Part shown: positions 1 through 7,561 of the stretch, one piece after another
Layout of the letters: every line of letters starts with the position of its first letter
How positions within the stretch are numbered: the stretch's first letter is position 1
NCBI RefSeq assembly: GCF_900100315.1
Contig: NZ_FNFF01000009.1
Location: 186,001 to 250,000, forward strand
Reading direction: 5' to 3'
DNA: 64,000 nt
From: Streptomyces indicus
GTDB taxonomy: Bacteria > Actinomycetota > Actinomycetes > Streptomycetales > Streptomycetaceae
Notes under the pieces: model-generated
Databases searched by the model: none
The model's input: the letters and a program-made list of their open reading frames with translations, nothing else
What the model was told of the DNA's origin: nothing
Made by a program: the position numbers and the translations under genes

Positions 1-290
1 TCGGTCGAGTTGGCGGCACGCACCGCGTTGTCCGTGACGTCGTCGGCGGCGCCGCGGGCCTCCTTGGCGACCTTGGTGACGGAGTCGATCCAGGCGCGGG
101 CGTCGACGTTGACGATGTCCTTCAGCTCGTCCAGGCTCGCGCTCGAGTCGTTCACCGTCTTGGTGTCGAGGAGCTTGTCCTCCTGCTGCGGCGCGGCGGC
201 GCGGGGGGCGTCGTCGGCCATCGCCGGGGCGGCGAAACCGACAGCCATCATGGAACCGGCAACGACCGCAGCAGCCTTCGTGTACTTCAC
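1..290 (-). CDS. Secreted protein, N-terminal part only (cut by window edge)
   Basis: Only the first 96 codons are in the window. Translation from a GTG at 290 begins VKYTKAAAVVAGSMMAVGFA and continues through AAPAMA-DD: a basic start, hydrophobic core and AxA cleavage site at about residue 25, a classic Sec signal peptide. The mature start is acidic and Ala/Asp-rich, with no recognisable domain. An AAGGGAT ribosome site lies about 8 bases upstream. It lies downstream of lepA, on the same strand, behind a strong hairpin, so it is probably its own transcription unit. Streptomyces genomes carry many small secreted proteins with this type of leader; the function is unknown. Confidence 0.75.
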   Translation of the reverse strand, partial: MKYTKAAAVVAGSMMAVGFAAPAMADDAPRAAAPQQEDKLLDTKTVNDSSASLDELKDIVNVDARAWIDSVTKVAKEARGAADDVTDNAVRAANST

Positions 291-601
291 TTCAGGATCC
301 CTTTCTGAGAGCGACGTCCTTCACGGTCACGACCGTCGTGCCGTCCGAGCGTCTTGCTGGCCGCTCGGAACGCCGCTGCCACCCTTCGTAACGGGGCGCC
401 CCTGCCTGCGGAAACTCTTAAATCCAGGGTTTTTTGGCATTCACTCGGATGTCGCAGAATTCTTCCAATCCTCACATCAACGCAAAAGGCGCCCGTCCGG
501 TTTACGGACGGGCGCCTTCCTGTGGGCCGTGTGGCCCAAGAACGCGTTCTGCGGGGCGAGTTACCGCCCGGACAGGACTACTTCCGCGACTTCTGCCGCG
601 G
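291..601. other. Spacer between lepA and the secreted-protein gene
   Basis: About 310 bases without a credible gene. It holds the lepA terminator hairpin (486-518) and, on the minus strand, the presumed promoter of the secreted-protein gene. An AT-rich patch around 415-440 (TTTAAGAG and a run of six A on the minus strand) is the likeliest promoter location, but no clear -10/-35 pair can be assigned. Confidence 0.5.
486..518 (-). terminator. Strong hairpin terminator after lepA
   Basis: A perfect 14-bp inverted repeat: AAGGCGCCCGTCCG at 486-499, and its complement at 505-518 around a 5-base loop. It lies 84 bases after the lepA stop. The AA/TT ends of the stem make it usable from either strand. 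Confidence 0.85.
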
Positions 602-2464
602 TTACTTCTTCTTCGGTCCCTCGTCGCTGGAGAGCACCGCGATGAAGGCCTCCTGCGGCACCTCGACGGAGCCGACCATCTTCATGCGCTTCTTGCCCTC
701 CTTCTGCTTCTCGAGCAGCTTCCGCTTACGGGAGATGTCACCGCCGTAGCACTTGGCGAGGACGTCCTTGCGGATGGCGCGGATGGTCTCGCGGGCGATC
801 ACGCGCGAGCCGATGGCGGCCTGGACCGGGACCTCGAAGGCCTGCCGCGGGATGAGCTCCTTGAGCTTGGCGACGAGCCGCACGCCGTACGCGTACGCCT
901 GGTCCTTGTGCGTCACGGCGGAGAAGGCGTCGACCTTGTCGCCGTGCAGCAGGATGTCCACCTTGACGAGCTGGGCGTCCTGCTCGCCGGTGGGCTCGTA
1001 GTCGAGGGAGGCGTAGCCGCGGGTCTTGGACTTCAGCTGGTCGAAGAAGTCGAAGACGATCTCGGCGAGGGGCAGCGTGTAGCGGATCTCGACGCGGTCC
1101 TCGGAGAGGTAGTCCATGCCGAGGAGGGTGCCGCGGCGGTTCTGGCACAGCTCCATGATCGAGCCGATGAACTCCGAGGGCGCGAGGATCGTGGCGCGCA
1201 CGACCGGCTCGAAGACCTTGTCGATCTTGCCCTCGGGGAACTCGCTCGGATTCGTGACCGTGTGCTCGGTGCCGTCCTCCATGATCACGCGGTAGACCAC
1301 GTTGGGGGCGGTGGCGATCAGGTCGAGGCCGAACTCGCGCTCCAGGCGCTCGCGGATCACGTCCAGGTGCAGCAGGCCGAGGAAGCCCACGCGGAAGCCG
1401 AAGCCGAGGGCCGCGGAGGTCTCCGGCTCGTAGACGAGCGCGGCGTCGTTGAGCTGCAGCTTGTCGAGGGCCTCGCGCAGGTCGGGGTACTCGGAGCCGT
1501 CCAGCGGATACAGACCCGAGAAGACCATCGGCTTCGGGTCCTTGTAGCCGCCGAGCGCCTCGGTGGCGCCCTTCGTGTACGAGGTGATGGTGTCGCCGAC
1601 CTTCGACTGGCGGACGTCCTTCACGCCGGTGATCAGGTAGCCCACCTCGCCGACGCTGAGGCCGTCGGCCGGCAGCATCTCCGGGGAGTTCGCGCCGATC
1701 TCCAGGAGCTCGTGGGCGGCGCCGGTGGACATCATGCGGATGCGCTCGCGCTTGTTCAGCGTGCCGTCCACCACACGGACGTAGGTGACCACGCCGCGGT
1801 ACGAGTCGTAGACCGAGTCGAAGATCATCGCGCGGGCCGGGGCGTCCTTGACGCCGACCGGGGCCGGGACGTCGCGGACCACGCGGTCGAGCAGCGCGTC
1901 CACGCCGACGCCGGTCTTCGCGGAGACCTTGAGCACGTCGGAGGGGTCGCAGCCGATGAGGTTGGCCAGCTCCTCGGAGAACTTCTCCGGCTGGGCGGCC
2001 GGCAGGTCGATCTTGTTGAGGACCGGGACGATCGTGAGGTCGTTCTCCATCGCGAGATAGAGGTTCGCCAGCGTCTGGGCCTCGATGCCCTGGGCGGCGT
2101 CGACCAGGAGGATCGTGCCCTCACAGGCGGCGAGCGAACGCGACACCTCGTACGTGAAGTCCACGTGCCCCGGGGTGTCGATCATGTTGAGGATGTGGGT
2201 CTTCCCCTGATCGTCGCCCTCGGTGGGCGCCCAGGGCAGACGGACCGCCTGGGACTTGATGGTGATGCCGCGCTCGCGCTCGATGTCCATGCGGTCGAGG
2301 TACTGAGCGCGCATCTGCCGCTGCTCGACCACCCCGGTGAGCTGGAGCATCCGGTCGGCGAGGGTGGACTTGCCGTGGTCGATGTGCGCGATGATGCAGA
2401 AATTGCGGATCAGAGCCGGGTCGGTACGGCTCGGCTCGGGCACATTCGTAGGGGTCGCGGGCAC
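602..2464 (-). CDS. lepA: Elongation factor 4 (LepA), ribosome back-translocating GTPase
   Basis: 620 residues, the normal LepA length. Domains in order: GTPase with G1 AHIDHGKST (about 26-34), the switch region RERGITIKSQAV, G3 DTPGH, G4 NKID; domain II; domain III; domain V; and the LepA-specific C-terminal domain ending in a Lys-rich tail (RKRKLLEKQKEGKKR). LepA acts on cytoplasmic ribosomes and supports translation and assembly under ionic or cold stress. I chose the GTG at 2464 (VPATPTNVPEPSR), with AGGA about 10 bases upstream, because the family start matches; an in-frame ATG at 2542 would add 26 Arg-rich residues with no counterpart. It is divergent from rpsT and followed by a hairpin terminator. 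Confidence 0.97.
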   Translation of the reverse strand: MPATPTNVPEPSRTDPALIRNFCIIAHIDHGKSTLADRMLQLTGVVEQRQMRAQYLDRMDIERERGITIKSQAVRLPWAPTEGDDQGKTHILNMIDTPGHVDFTYEVSRSLAACEGTILLVDAAQGIEAQTLANLYLAMENDLTIVPVLNKIDLPAAQPEKFSEELANLIGCDPSDVLKVSAKTGVGVDALLDRVVRDVPAPVGVKDAPARAMIFDSVYDSYRGVVTYVRVVDGTLNKRERIRMMSTGAAHELLEIGANSPEMLPADGLSVGEVGYLITGVKDVRQSKVGDTITSYTKGATEALGGYKDPKPMVFSGLYPLDGSEYPDLREALDKLQLNDAALVYEPETSAALGFGFRVGFLGLLHLDVIRERLEREFGLDLIATAPNVVYRVIMEDGTEHTVTNPSEFPEGKIDKVFEPVVRATILAPSEFIGSIMELCQNRRGTLLGMDYLSEDRVEIRYTLPLAEIVFDFFDQLKSKTRGYASLDYEPTGEQDAQLVKVDILLHGDKVDAFSAVTHKDQAYAYGVRLVAKLKELIPRQAFEVPVQAAIGSRVIARETIRAIRKDVLAKCYGGDISRKRKLLEKQKEGKKRMKMVGSVEVPQEAFIAVLSSDEGPKKK

Positions 2465-2596
2465 GCAGGGTCCTGATTCTTGAGACGTCCGCAGCTCTCT
2501 GCGGCCTCGGGTCGGATCGATACGTAGCCTCCATGGTCCCATGAGCGCGGCGGTGGGCCCGGTGGGGCCGGTGCGCGGGGGCCGCGCAGGCGCGGT

Positions 2597-2626
2597 TTGG
2601 GCCGGTAGGAGTACGGCTGGTAGCCT
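2597..2626 (+). promoter_or_regulatory. Candidate housekeeping promoter of rpsT
   Basis: TTGGGC (2597-2602), 18 bases, then TAGCCT (2621-2626), close to the HrdB-type consensus, about 100 bases before the rpsT start. Inferred from sequence only. Confidence 0.45.
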
Positions 2627-2729
2627 GGTCAGCTGTGTCTCCCAGCCCTCTCAGCGAAGAGGCACGTCATCTAGAACCAGTCCTCGGGGGATCCCTCCTG
2701 GGGGCACCGAACCTGTAAAGGCTCTTTTC

Positions 2730-2996
2730 GTGGCGAACATCAAGTCCCAGATCAAGCGCAACAAGACGAACGAGAAGGCGCGCCTGCGCAACAAGTCCGT
2801 CAAGTCCGCGCTCAAGACCTCGATCCGCAAGACCCGTGAGGCGACCGCCGCCGGTGACGTCGAGAAGGCCACTGCGGCTCTTCGCGAGGCCACCCGCAAG
2901 CTGGACAAGGCCGTCTCCAAGGGTGTCATCCACAAGAACCAGGCCGCCAACAAGAAGTCGGCGCTTGCTTCGAAGGTTGCCTCCCTCAAGGGCTGA
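2730..2996 (+). CDS. rpsT: 30S ribosomal protein S20
   Basis: 88 residues, very Lys/Ala-rich, beginning VANIKSQIKRNKTNEKARLR and ending KKSALASKVASLKG. This is the canonical three-helix S20 that binds 16S rRNA and is needed early in 30S assembly. The GTG at 2730 is preceded by AAAGG about 9 bases upstream and gives exactly the family length; the reading frame is open further upstream but that part is not conserved-looking. The gene is single, divergent from lepA and convergent with holA, with a shared hairpin after it. The lepA/rpsT/holA neighbourhood is standard in actinobacteria. Confidence 0.97.
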   Translation: MANIKSQIKRNKTNEKARLRNKSVKSALKTSIRKTREATAAGDVEKATAALREATRKLDKAVSKGVIHKNQAANKKSALASKVASLKG

Positions 2997-3120
2997 ACGA
3001 TCTCTTGATCTGACCGCCGGGAAGGACCAAGCGGGCCCTCTCATCCGCTCCTGACCGGCACTCCGGAACCGCACGCGGCCTGCGTTCGCCACGCGGGTGC
3101 GGATCCAAACAGCTGTAACG

Positions 3121-3170
3121 GAAGGCCCCGCCTCTCCGTCCTTCCCCAGGACGGCGGGCGGGGCCTTCCG
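3121..3170. terminator. Bidirectional terminator between rpsT and holA
   Basis: GGAAGGCCCCGCC (3121-3133) pairs perfectly with 3158-3170; an inner GTCC/GGAC stem lies inside the loop. Placed between the convergent rpsT and holA genes, so it can serve both. Confidence 0.85.
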
Positions 3171-3193
3171 GTGTTCGCGGGTGCTGCTGCGGG

Positions 3194-4189
3194 TCAGCGG
3201 CCGCCGCGGGAGCGGGCCGCCCGGGCCACCGTGACCACGGCCTTCTCCAGGGCGTACTCCGGATCGTCGCCGCCGCCCTTGACCCCGGCGTCCGCCTCGG
3301 CCACCGCGCGCAGGGCGACCGCGACCCCGTCCGGGGTCCAGCCGCGCATCTGCTGCCGTACGCGGTCGATCTTCCAGGGCGGCATGCCCAGCTCGCGGGC
3401 CAGGTCGGCGGGGCGGCCGCCGCGGGCCGAGGAGAGCTTGCCGATGGCCCGTACGCCCTGGGCCAGGGCGCTCGTGATCATGACGGGGGCGACGCCCGTG
3501 GACAGCGACCAGCGCAGGGCCTCCAGGGCCTCGGCGGCCCGGCCCTCCACGGCGCGGTCCGCGACGGTGAAGCTGGAGGCCTCGGCCCGGCCCGTGTAGT
3601 AGCGGCCGACGACTGCCTCGTCGATGGTGCCCTCGACGTCCGCGACCAGCTGGGCGACCGCGCTCGCGAGCTCGCGCAGATCGCTGCCGATCGCGTCGAC
3701 CAGGGCCTGGCAGGCCTCGGGGGTGGCCGAGCGGCCGAGGGTGCGGAACTCGCCCCGTACGAACGAGAGCCGGTCCGCGGGCTTGGTCATCTTCGGGCAG
3801 GCCACCTCGCGGGCGCCGGCCTTGCGGGCGGCGTCGAGCAGGCCCTTGCCCTTGGCTCCGCCGGCGTGCAGCAGGACCAGGGTGATCTCCTCGGCGGGGG
3901 CGCCGAGGTAGGTCTTCACGTCCTTGACCGTGTCCGCGGAGAGGTCCTGCGCATTGCGGACGACCACGACCTTGCGCTCCGCGAACAGCGAGGGGCTGGT
4001 CAGCTCGGCGAGGGTGCCGGGCTGGAGCTGGTCGGGCGTGAGGTCGCGCACGTCGGTGTCCGCGTCGGCCTCGCGCGCGGCCGCGACGACCTGCTGCACG
4101 GCACGGTCGAGCAGCAGGTCCTCCTGGCCCACGGCGAGGGTGACGGGGGCGAGCGGATTGTCCTGGGCGGAGTTCTTCGAGGCAGCCAT
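3194..4189 (-). CDS. holA: DNA polymerase III delta subunit
   Basis: 331 residues from the ATG at 4189 (MAASKNSAQDNPLAPVTLAV). Features of the clamp-loader delta subunit: an N-terminal AAA+-like fold beginning LAVGQEDLLLDRAV, the segment SLFAERKVVVVRNAQ, a degenerate nucleotide-binding region (LLHAGGAKGKG), and a helical C-terminal collar domain (KLSSARGGRPADLARELGMP). Delta opens the beta sliding clamp and works with DnaX and delta-prime at the replication fork. An upstream in-frame ATG at 4207 is an alternative start; neither has a strong ribosome site. It is the last gene on the minus strand before the shared terminator. In actinobacteria holA usually sits close to comEC, as here. Confidence 0.92.
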   Translation of the reverse strand: MAASKNSAQDNPLAPVTLAVGQEDLLLDRAVQQVVAAAREADADTDVRDLTPDQLQPGTLAELTSPSLFAERKVVVVRNAQDLSADTVKDVKTYLGAPAEEITLVLLHAGGAKGKGLLDAARKAGAREVACPKMTKPADRLSFVRGEFRTLGRSATPEACQALVDAIGSDLRELASAVAQLVADVEGTIDEAVVGRYYTGRAEASSFTVADRAVEGRAAEALEALRWSLSTGVAPVMITSALAQGVRAIGKLSSARGGRPADLARELGMPPWKIDRVRQQMRGWTPDGVAVALRAVAEADAGVKGGGDDPEYALEKAVVTVARAARSRGGR

Positions 4190-4302
4190 CGCGGTCAAGG
4201 ATCCCATGCGGGACTGACAGGGCCGTACGGGTCTCGCGGGTCCGGGCCGGCGGTGACATTCGTACAAGACCCGGGGCCGCCCCCTCGCGCACCCTCGGGC
4301 GT

Positions 4303-5160
4303 ATGAATGCTGAGGTGAATGCTTCGGGAGCTCCGGGATCCCGCCTGCTCCAAGGGATGCACGTGACCCAGGACGGTCCGCGCGAGGCGCCGCCGCTGGT
4401 GCTGATCCACGGGTCGGGCGCATCCGGCGCCACCTGGGATCCGATGGTCGCGCGGCTCGCCGGGCAGCGCCGGGTCGTCCGCGTCGACCTGCCCGGCTGC
4501 GGCAGGTCCCCGGCCGCGGCCGCGTACGACGTGCCCGCCCAGGCCGGCCGGGTGGCCGCGCTGCTCGACGAGCTGGGGCTGCGCTCGGCCGTGGTCGCCG
4601 GGCACTCCAGCGGGGGCTATGTCGCCACCGCGCTGGCCGAGCGGCGGCCCGATCTGGTCGGGGCGCTCGCGCTGGTCAGCACGGGGCCGGCGATGGACGC
4701 GCTGCTGCCGGAACCGTTCCTGCTGCGGGCGCTGCTCGGTCCGCCGTTCGGTCCGGTGCTGTGGACGCTGCGCACGGACGCCATGATCCGCAAGGGGCTC
4801 CTGGCGACGAGCGCCCGTCCGGTGGAGCTGCCCGACGACCTGGTCGCGGGGGTGCGGGGCATCTCGTACCGCACCTTCCGGAAGGTGCTGCGGGCGAACA
4901 GCGCCTACCTCCGTGAGCGGAGCGTGCCCGAGCGGCTGGCCGCGCTCGGCGGGCGGGTGCCGCTGCTCGTGATCTTCGGGGCGGCCGATCCGCGGTGGGA
5001 TCCGGCGTCCGCGCTGCGCTACGAGTCCGTGCCCGGGGCGCGGGTGGAGATGCTGCCCGGGGTCGGGCATCTGCCGCCGCTGGAGGCGCCCGCCGCCACC
5101 TGCGACCTGATGCTGACGTGCACGGCGGTCGGCTCCGGCGTTCCGCCGGCCGCCCCCTGA
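4303..5160 (+). CDS. Alpha/beta-hydrolase fold enzyme
   Basis: 285 residues. Family motifs are all visible: oxyanion-hole segment LVLIHGSGASG (33-43), nucleophile elbow GHSSG with Ser102, catalytic Asp229 in GAADPRWD and His256 in GVGHLPP. No signal peptide, so cytoplasmic. The lid region (about 125-205) is moderately hydrophobic. Substrate cannot be told from sequence; relatives include esterases, lipases and C-C hydrolases. It is divergent from holA (113 bases) and stands alone on the plus strand, and its stop almost abuts the convergent small gene at 5162. The ATG at 4303 has a weak ribosome site; a second ATG at about 4357 (MHVTQD) is a possible start. Confidence 0.88.
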   Translation: MNAEVNASGAPGSRLLQGMHVTQDGPREAPPLVLIHGSGASGATWDPMVARLAGQRRVVRVDLPGCGRSPAAAAYDVPAQAGRVAALLDELGLRSAVVAGHSSGGYVATALAERRPDLVGALALVSTGPAMDALLPEPFLLRALLGPPFGPVLWTLRTDAMIRKGLLATSARPVELPDDLVAGVRGISYRTFRKVLRANSAYLRERSVPERLAALGGRVPLLVIFGAADPRWDPASALRYESVPGARVEMLPGVGHLPPLEAPAATCDLMLTCTAVGSGVPPAAP

Positions 5161-5161
5161 G

Positions 5162-5407
5162 TCACGGGTCTTCGCGCCAGCCCTCGAACTCGGCGGCGAA
5201 CGCGTCGAGTTCGGCCGCGTCGAGCGCCTCGTCCTCGTCGGCCAGGACCACCAGCCACTGGGCGTCCTCGGCGTCGTCCTCGCCGGCCAGGGCCTCCCGT
5301 ACGAGCTGGGGCTCCTCCGTGATGCCGAAGCGGTCGGGCAGGGCCTCGGCCAGTTCTTCCGCGGCGTCCCGGTCGGGCAGCACCAGGACATGTCGTACGT
5401 CGCTCAC
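5162..5407 (-). CDS. Small acidic protein of unknown function
   Basis: 81 residues from a GTG at 5407: begins MSDVRHVLVLPDRDAAEELA, very rich in Asp, Glu and Ala, ending EFEGWREDP. No Cys, no membrane segment, no motif I recognise. The beta-alpha pattern of the first 40 residues (HVLVLPDRDAAEELAEALPD) followed by WLVVLADE suggests a small alpha/beta fold. It sits between the hydrolase (convergent, 1 base apart) and the yceI gene on its own strand. I believe it is a conserved Streptomyces hypothetical because codon bias is normal and the frame is clean, but no function can be proposed. Confidence 0.7.
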   Translation of the reverse strand: MSDVRHVLVLPDRDAAEELAEALPDRFGITEEPQLVREALAGEDDAEDAQWLVVLADEDEALDAAELDAFAAEFEGWREDP

Positions 5408-5518
5408 CTGGCCATTCTCGCGTACGGCGCGCGGGGGTGTGCCGGGGGTCAGGACTTCTGGACGAGCGAGGTGGGTGTCAGGACTTCCGGGCGAGCTAGG
5501 CGGGGGTCAGGACTGGAG

Positions 5519-6433
5519 TCAGGACTTCTGGACTATCTGGACGTCCAGGTCGATGGTGATGCTGGGGCCGACCACCGCGATGCCGCGGGCGAGCATGGTC
5601 TGCCAGCTGACCGTGAAGTCGTCGCGGTGCAGTTCCGTGCTGGCGCGGCAGGCGGCGCGGGTCTCGCCCTCCATGCCGTTGCCGATGCCCAGGTACTCGG
5701 TGTCGAGGGTGACCGTGCGGGTCACGCCGTGCAGCGACAGGGCTCCGGTGACGGCCCAGCGGGTGCCGCCGCGGTGGATGAAGCGCTCGCTGTAGAACTC
5801 GAGCGTGGGGTAGCGCTCCACGTCGAGGAAGTCGGCCGAGCGCAGGTGGTCGTCGCGCATCTTCACGTTGGTGTCGATGGAGGCGGCGTCGATCACCACG
5901 TGCATCGCGGACTGCTCCATGCGGTCGGCGATGCGGATGGCGCCGGCGAAGGTGTTGAACCGGCCGTGGATCCGGGCGAGTCCGATATGCCGGGCCGTGA
6001 AGCCGATGGAGGAGTGGGTGGGTTCGATCTCCCAGTCGCCGGGGTCGGGCAGGGCCGGCGGCTGCGAGATCTGGAGCGTCACGTCGCCGAGCGCGGCGTG
6101 ACCGCTCGGGGCGACGGTGGCCGTGGAGCGGAAGGGCGTGTAGCCGTCGGCCGAGACGGCGAGCCGGTACTCGCCCGCGGGCACCGAGGCCACGAACGAC
6201 CCGTAGGGATCGGCCTCTCCGGCCACGACCTTGCGGCCCATCGCGTCGGTCACGGCGAACTCCGCGCCGCGCACCGGCTCACTGACCGGGTCGAGCACCC
6301 GGCAGCTGAGCAGTCCGCCGCCGTTGGGCACCGCGAGCGCGCTCGCCGAGCCGGTGAGTCCGCCCTGCTGGGTGCGCTGCCTGCGGCGGCTGCCCATACG
6401 GTCCGAACGGTTCCCCAGCCGGCGGCCGAACAT
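5519..6433 (-). CDS. YceI-family protein with N-terminal carboxypeptidase-regulatory-like domain
   Basis: 304 residues from the ATG at 6433, which has an excellent AGGGGGA ribosome site 7 bases upstream. Residues about 30-120 form a beta-sandwich of the carboxypeptidase regulatory type (LLSCRVLDPVSEPVRGAEF, then YGSFVASVPAGEYRLAV). Residues about 130-300 are a YceI domain (WEIEPTHSSIGFTARH ... GRFNTFAGAI ... SADFLDVERYPTLEFYSE ... VTGALSLHGVTRTVTL), a lipocalin-like barrel that in relatives binds isoprenoid lipids such as polyprenols or quinones. No signal peptide is visible, so it is probably cytoplasmic although many YceI proteins are periplasmic. It follows nat on the same strand after 261 bases. 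Confidence 0.88.
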   Translation of the reverse strand: MFGRRLGNRSDRMGSRRRQRTQQGGLTGSASALAVPNGGGLLSCRVLDPVSEPVRGAEFAVTDAMGRKVVAGEADPYGSFVASVPAGEYRLAVSADGYTPFRSTATVAPSGHAALGDVTLQISQPPALPDPGDWEIEPTHSSIGFTARHIGLARIHGRFNTFAGAIRIADRMEQSAMHVVIDAASIDTNVKMRDDHLRSADFLDVERYPTLEFYSERFIHRGGTRWAVTGALSLHGVTRTVTLDTEYLGIGNGMEGETRAACRASTELHRDDFTVSWQTMLARGIAVVGPSITIDLDVQIVQKS

Positions 6434-6583
6434 CGTGAGTCCCCCTGAGCGACTTGTCTGTGTGTACGTCTGTGCTGCTGCCCTGCGGTGGCAGTCGTCG
6501 GTGTGTGCGGGTGCCGACGTTGCATTCGACCATCCATGCGGCTTTCGGGGCAACACGGGGTCACATCGCGGGAATGTGCAGGT

Positions 6584-6606
6584 GGGGCGGGGGTGGGAGG
6601 TAGGGG
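6584..6606 (+). other. G-quadruplex-capable G-rich tract
   Basis: Four G runs (4, 5, 3 and 4 Gs) with loops of 1 to 5 bases on the plus strand, in the 261-base spacer between nat and the yceI-like gene. Further G runs continue to about 6640. No gene is visible in the spacer. Confidence 0.4.
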
Positions 6607-6694
6607 TTCGGTTGGGGGTTAGGGGCCGGGTCGGGTGAATTGACCGTTCCGGATGTGGTGGCGAGGGAGCTCCGTCGGGGCGGCCGGTGGGCGG

Positions 6695-7561
6695 TCAGGC
6701 CGGAGCGGAGTCCTCGGGGTCGTTGGACCCCTCGCACTCCTTGGACTCTTTGGACTCCTTGGCGGGGTCGTTCGGGAGGCGGTTGAGGGACAGGCCGAAG
6801 TGGTCGCGGTAGGCGGCGAGGACCTCGGCGTCGGTGGCGAGTTCGGTCGTACGGCGCTCTCCGTTCTCCGTGACGGTCAGCGTGCTGCCGCTGAGGGTGG
6901 TGCGGCCCTGCTCCGTGCGGAGCGAGCACACCAGCGAGCGCGTGAAGTGGGAGTCCGGCGAGGTGCGGTGGTACCAGGCGCCTGCCGTGAAGTCCCGCAG
7001 CGCGCGCGGCCGTTGGTCGAGCACGAATTGAGCCTGACCGTCGCGGAACAGATCGAGATCGCCCGAGGAGCCCTCGGCGATCCGGAACACCCCGTCCGGG
7101 TCCGCCTGCTCCCCGCGCTCGTCGTAGACCAGCGGGTGGAGGCTGTGCGCGCCGAAGCCCACGTCGGCCAGCCACTCGCCGCCGTCCACATCCCGCACCC
7201 GCAGGGTCAGGTGGTCGTACGGGATGCCGGGGAGCCCTTCGCCGTCGTACACCCGTGCCTGCAACAGCGTCACGTCGAAGCCGAGTGCGACGAGCAAAGT
7301 GGCGAAGGCGCCGTTGAGTTCGTAGCAGAAGCCGCCGCGCCGGCCGTCGACCACCTTCGCGACCAGGGCACGGGGTTCGAGCCGGATCTCCTCGCCCAAG
7401 TGGATCGACAGGTTCTCGAACGGGACGCTGCGCAGGTGCCTCTCCTGGAGCGTCCGCAGCGCGGCACCGTCGGCGCGCGGCGGCCGCTCCGCCCGGATCC
7501 GCCGCAGATACGCCTCGGTCCGCCGGTCGTCGAGCTGCTCTTTGAGGTCCTCCGCCGTCAT
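6695..7561 (-). CDS. nat: Arylamine N-acetyltransferase
   Basis: 288 residues. The complete catalytic triad is visible: Cys79 in RGGFCYELN, His117 in YDHLTLRV and Asp133 in LADVGFG. NAT enzymes move acetyl (or propionyl/malonyl) groups from CoA to arylamines and hydrazines; in actinobacteria relatives also act in amide formation in secondary metabolism and in sterol/cholesterol-linked metabolism. The start ATG (7561) overlaps the comEC stop as ATGA, so translation is coupled. The C-terminal 25 residues are a low-complexity acidic tail (KESKESKECEGSNDPEDS) not part of the fold. Confidence 0.92.
   Translation of the reverse strand: MTAEDLKEQLDDRRTEAYLRRIRAERPPRADGAALRTLQERHLRSVPFENLSIHLGEEIRLEPRALVAKVVDGRRGGFCYELNGAFATLLVALGFDVTLLQARVYDGEGLPGIPYDHLTLRVRDVDGGEWLADVGFGAHSLHPLVYDERGEQADPDGVFRIAEGSSGDLDLFRDGQAQFVLDQRPRALRDFTAGAWYHRTSPDSHFTRSLVCSLRTEQGRTTLSGSTLTVTENGERRTTELATDAEVLAAYRDHFGLSLNRLPNDPAKESKESKECEGSNDPEDSAPA

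Noticed and set aside
434..2476. 680-codon open frame on the plus strand opposite lepA
   Set aside because: Leu/Val/Asp/Gly-rich shadow of lepA with no recognisable motif; the opposite strand encodes a full, canonical LepA.
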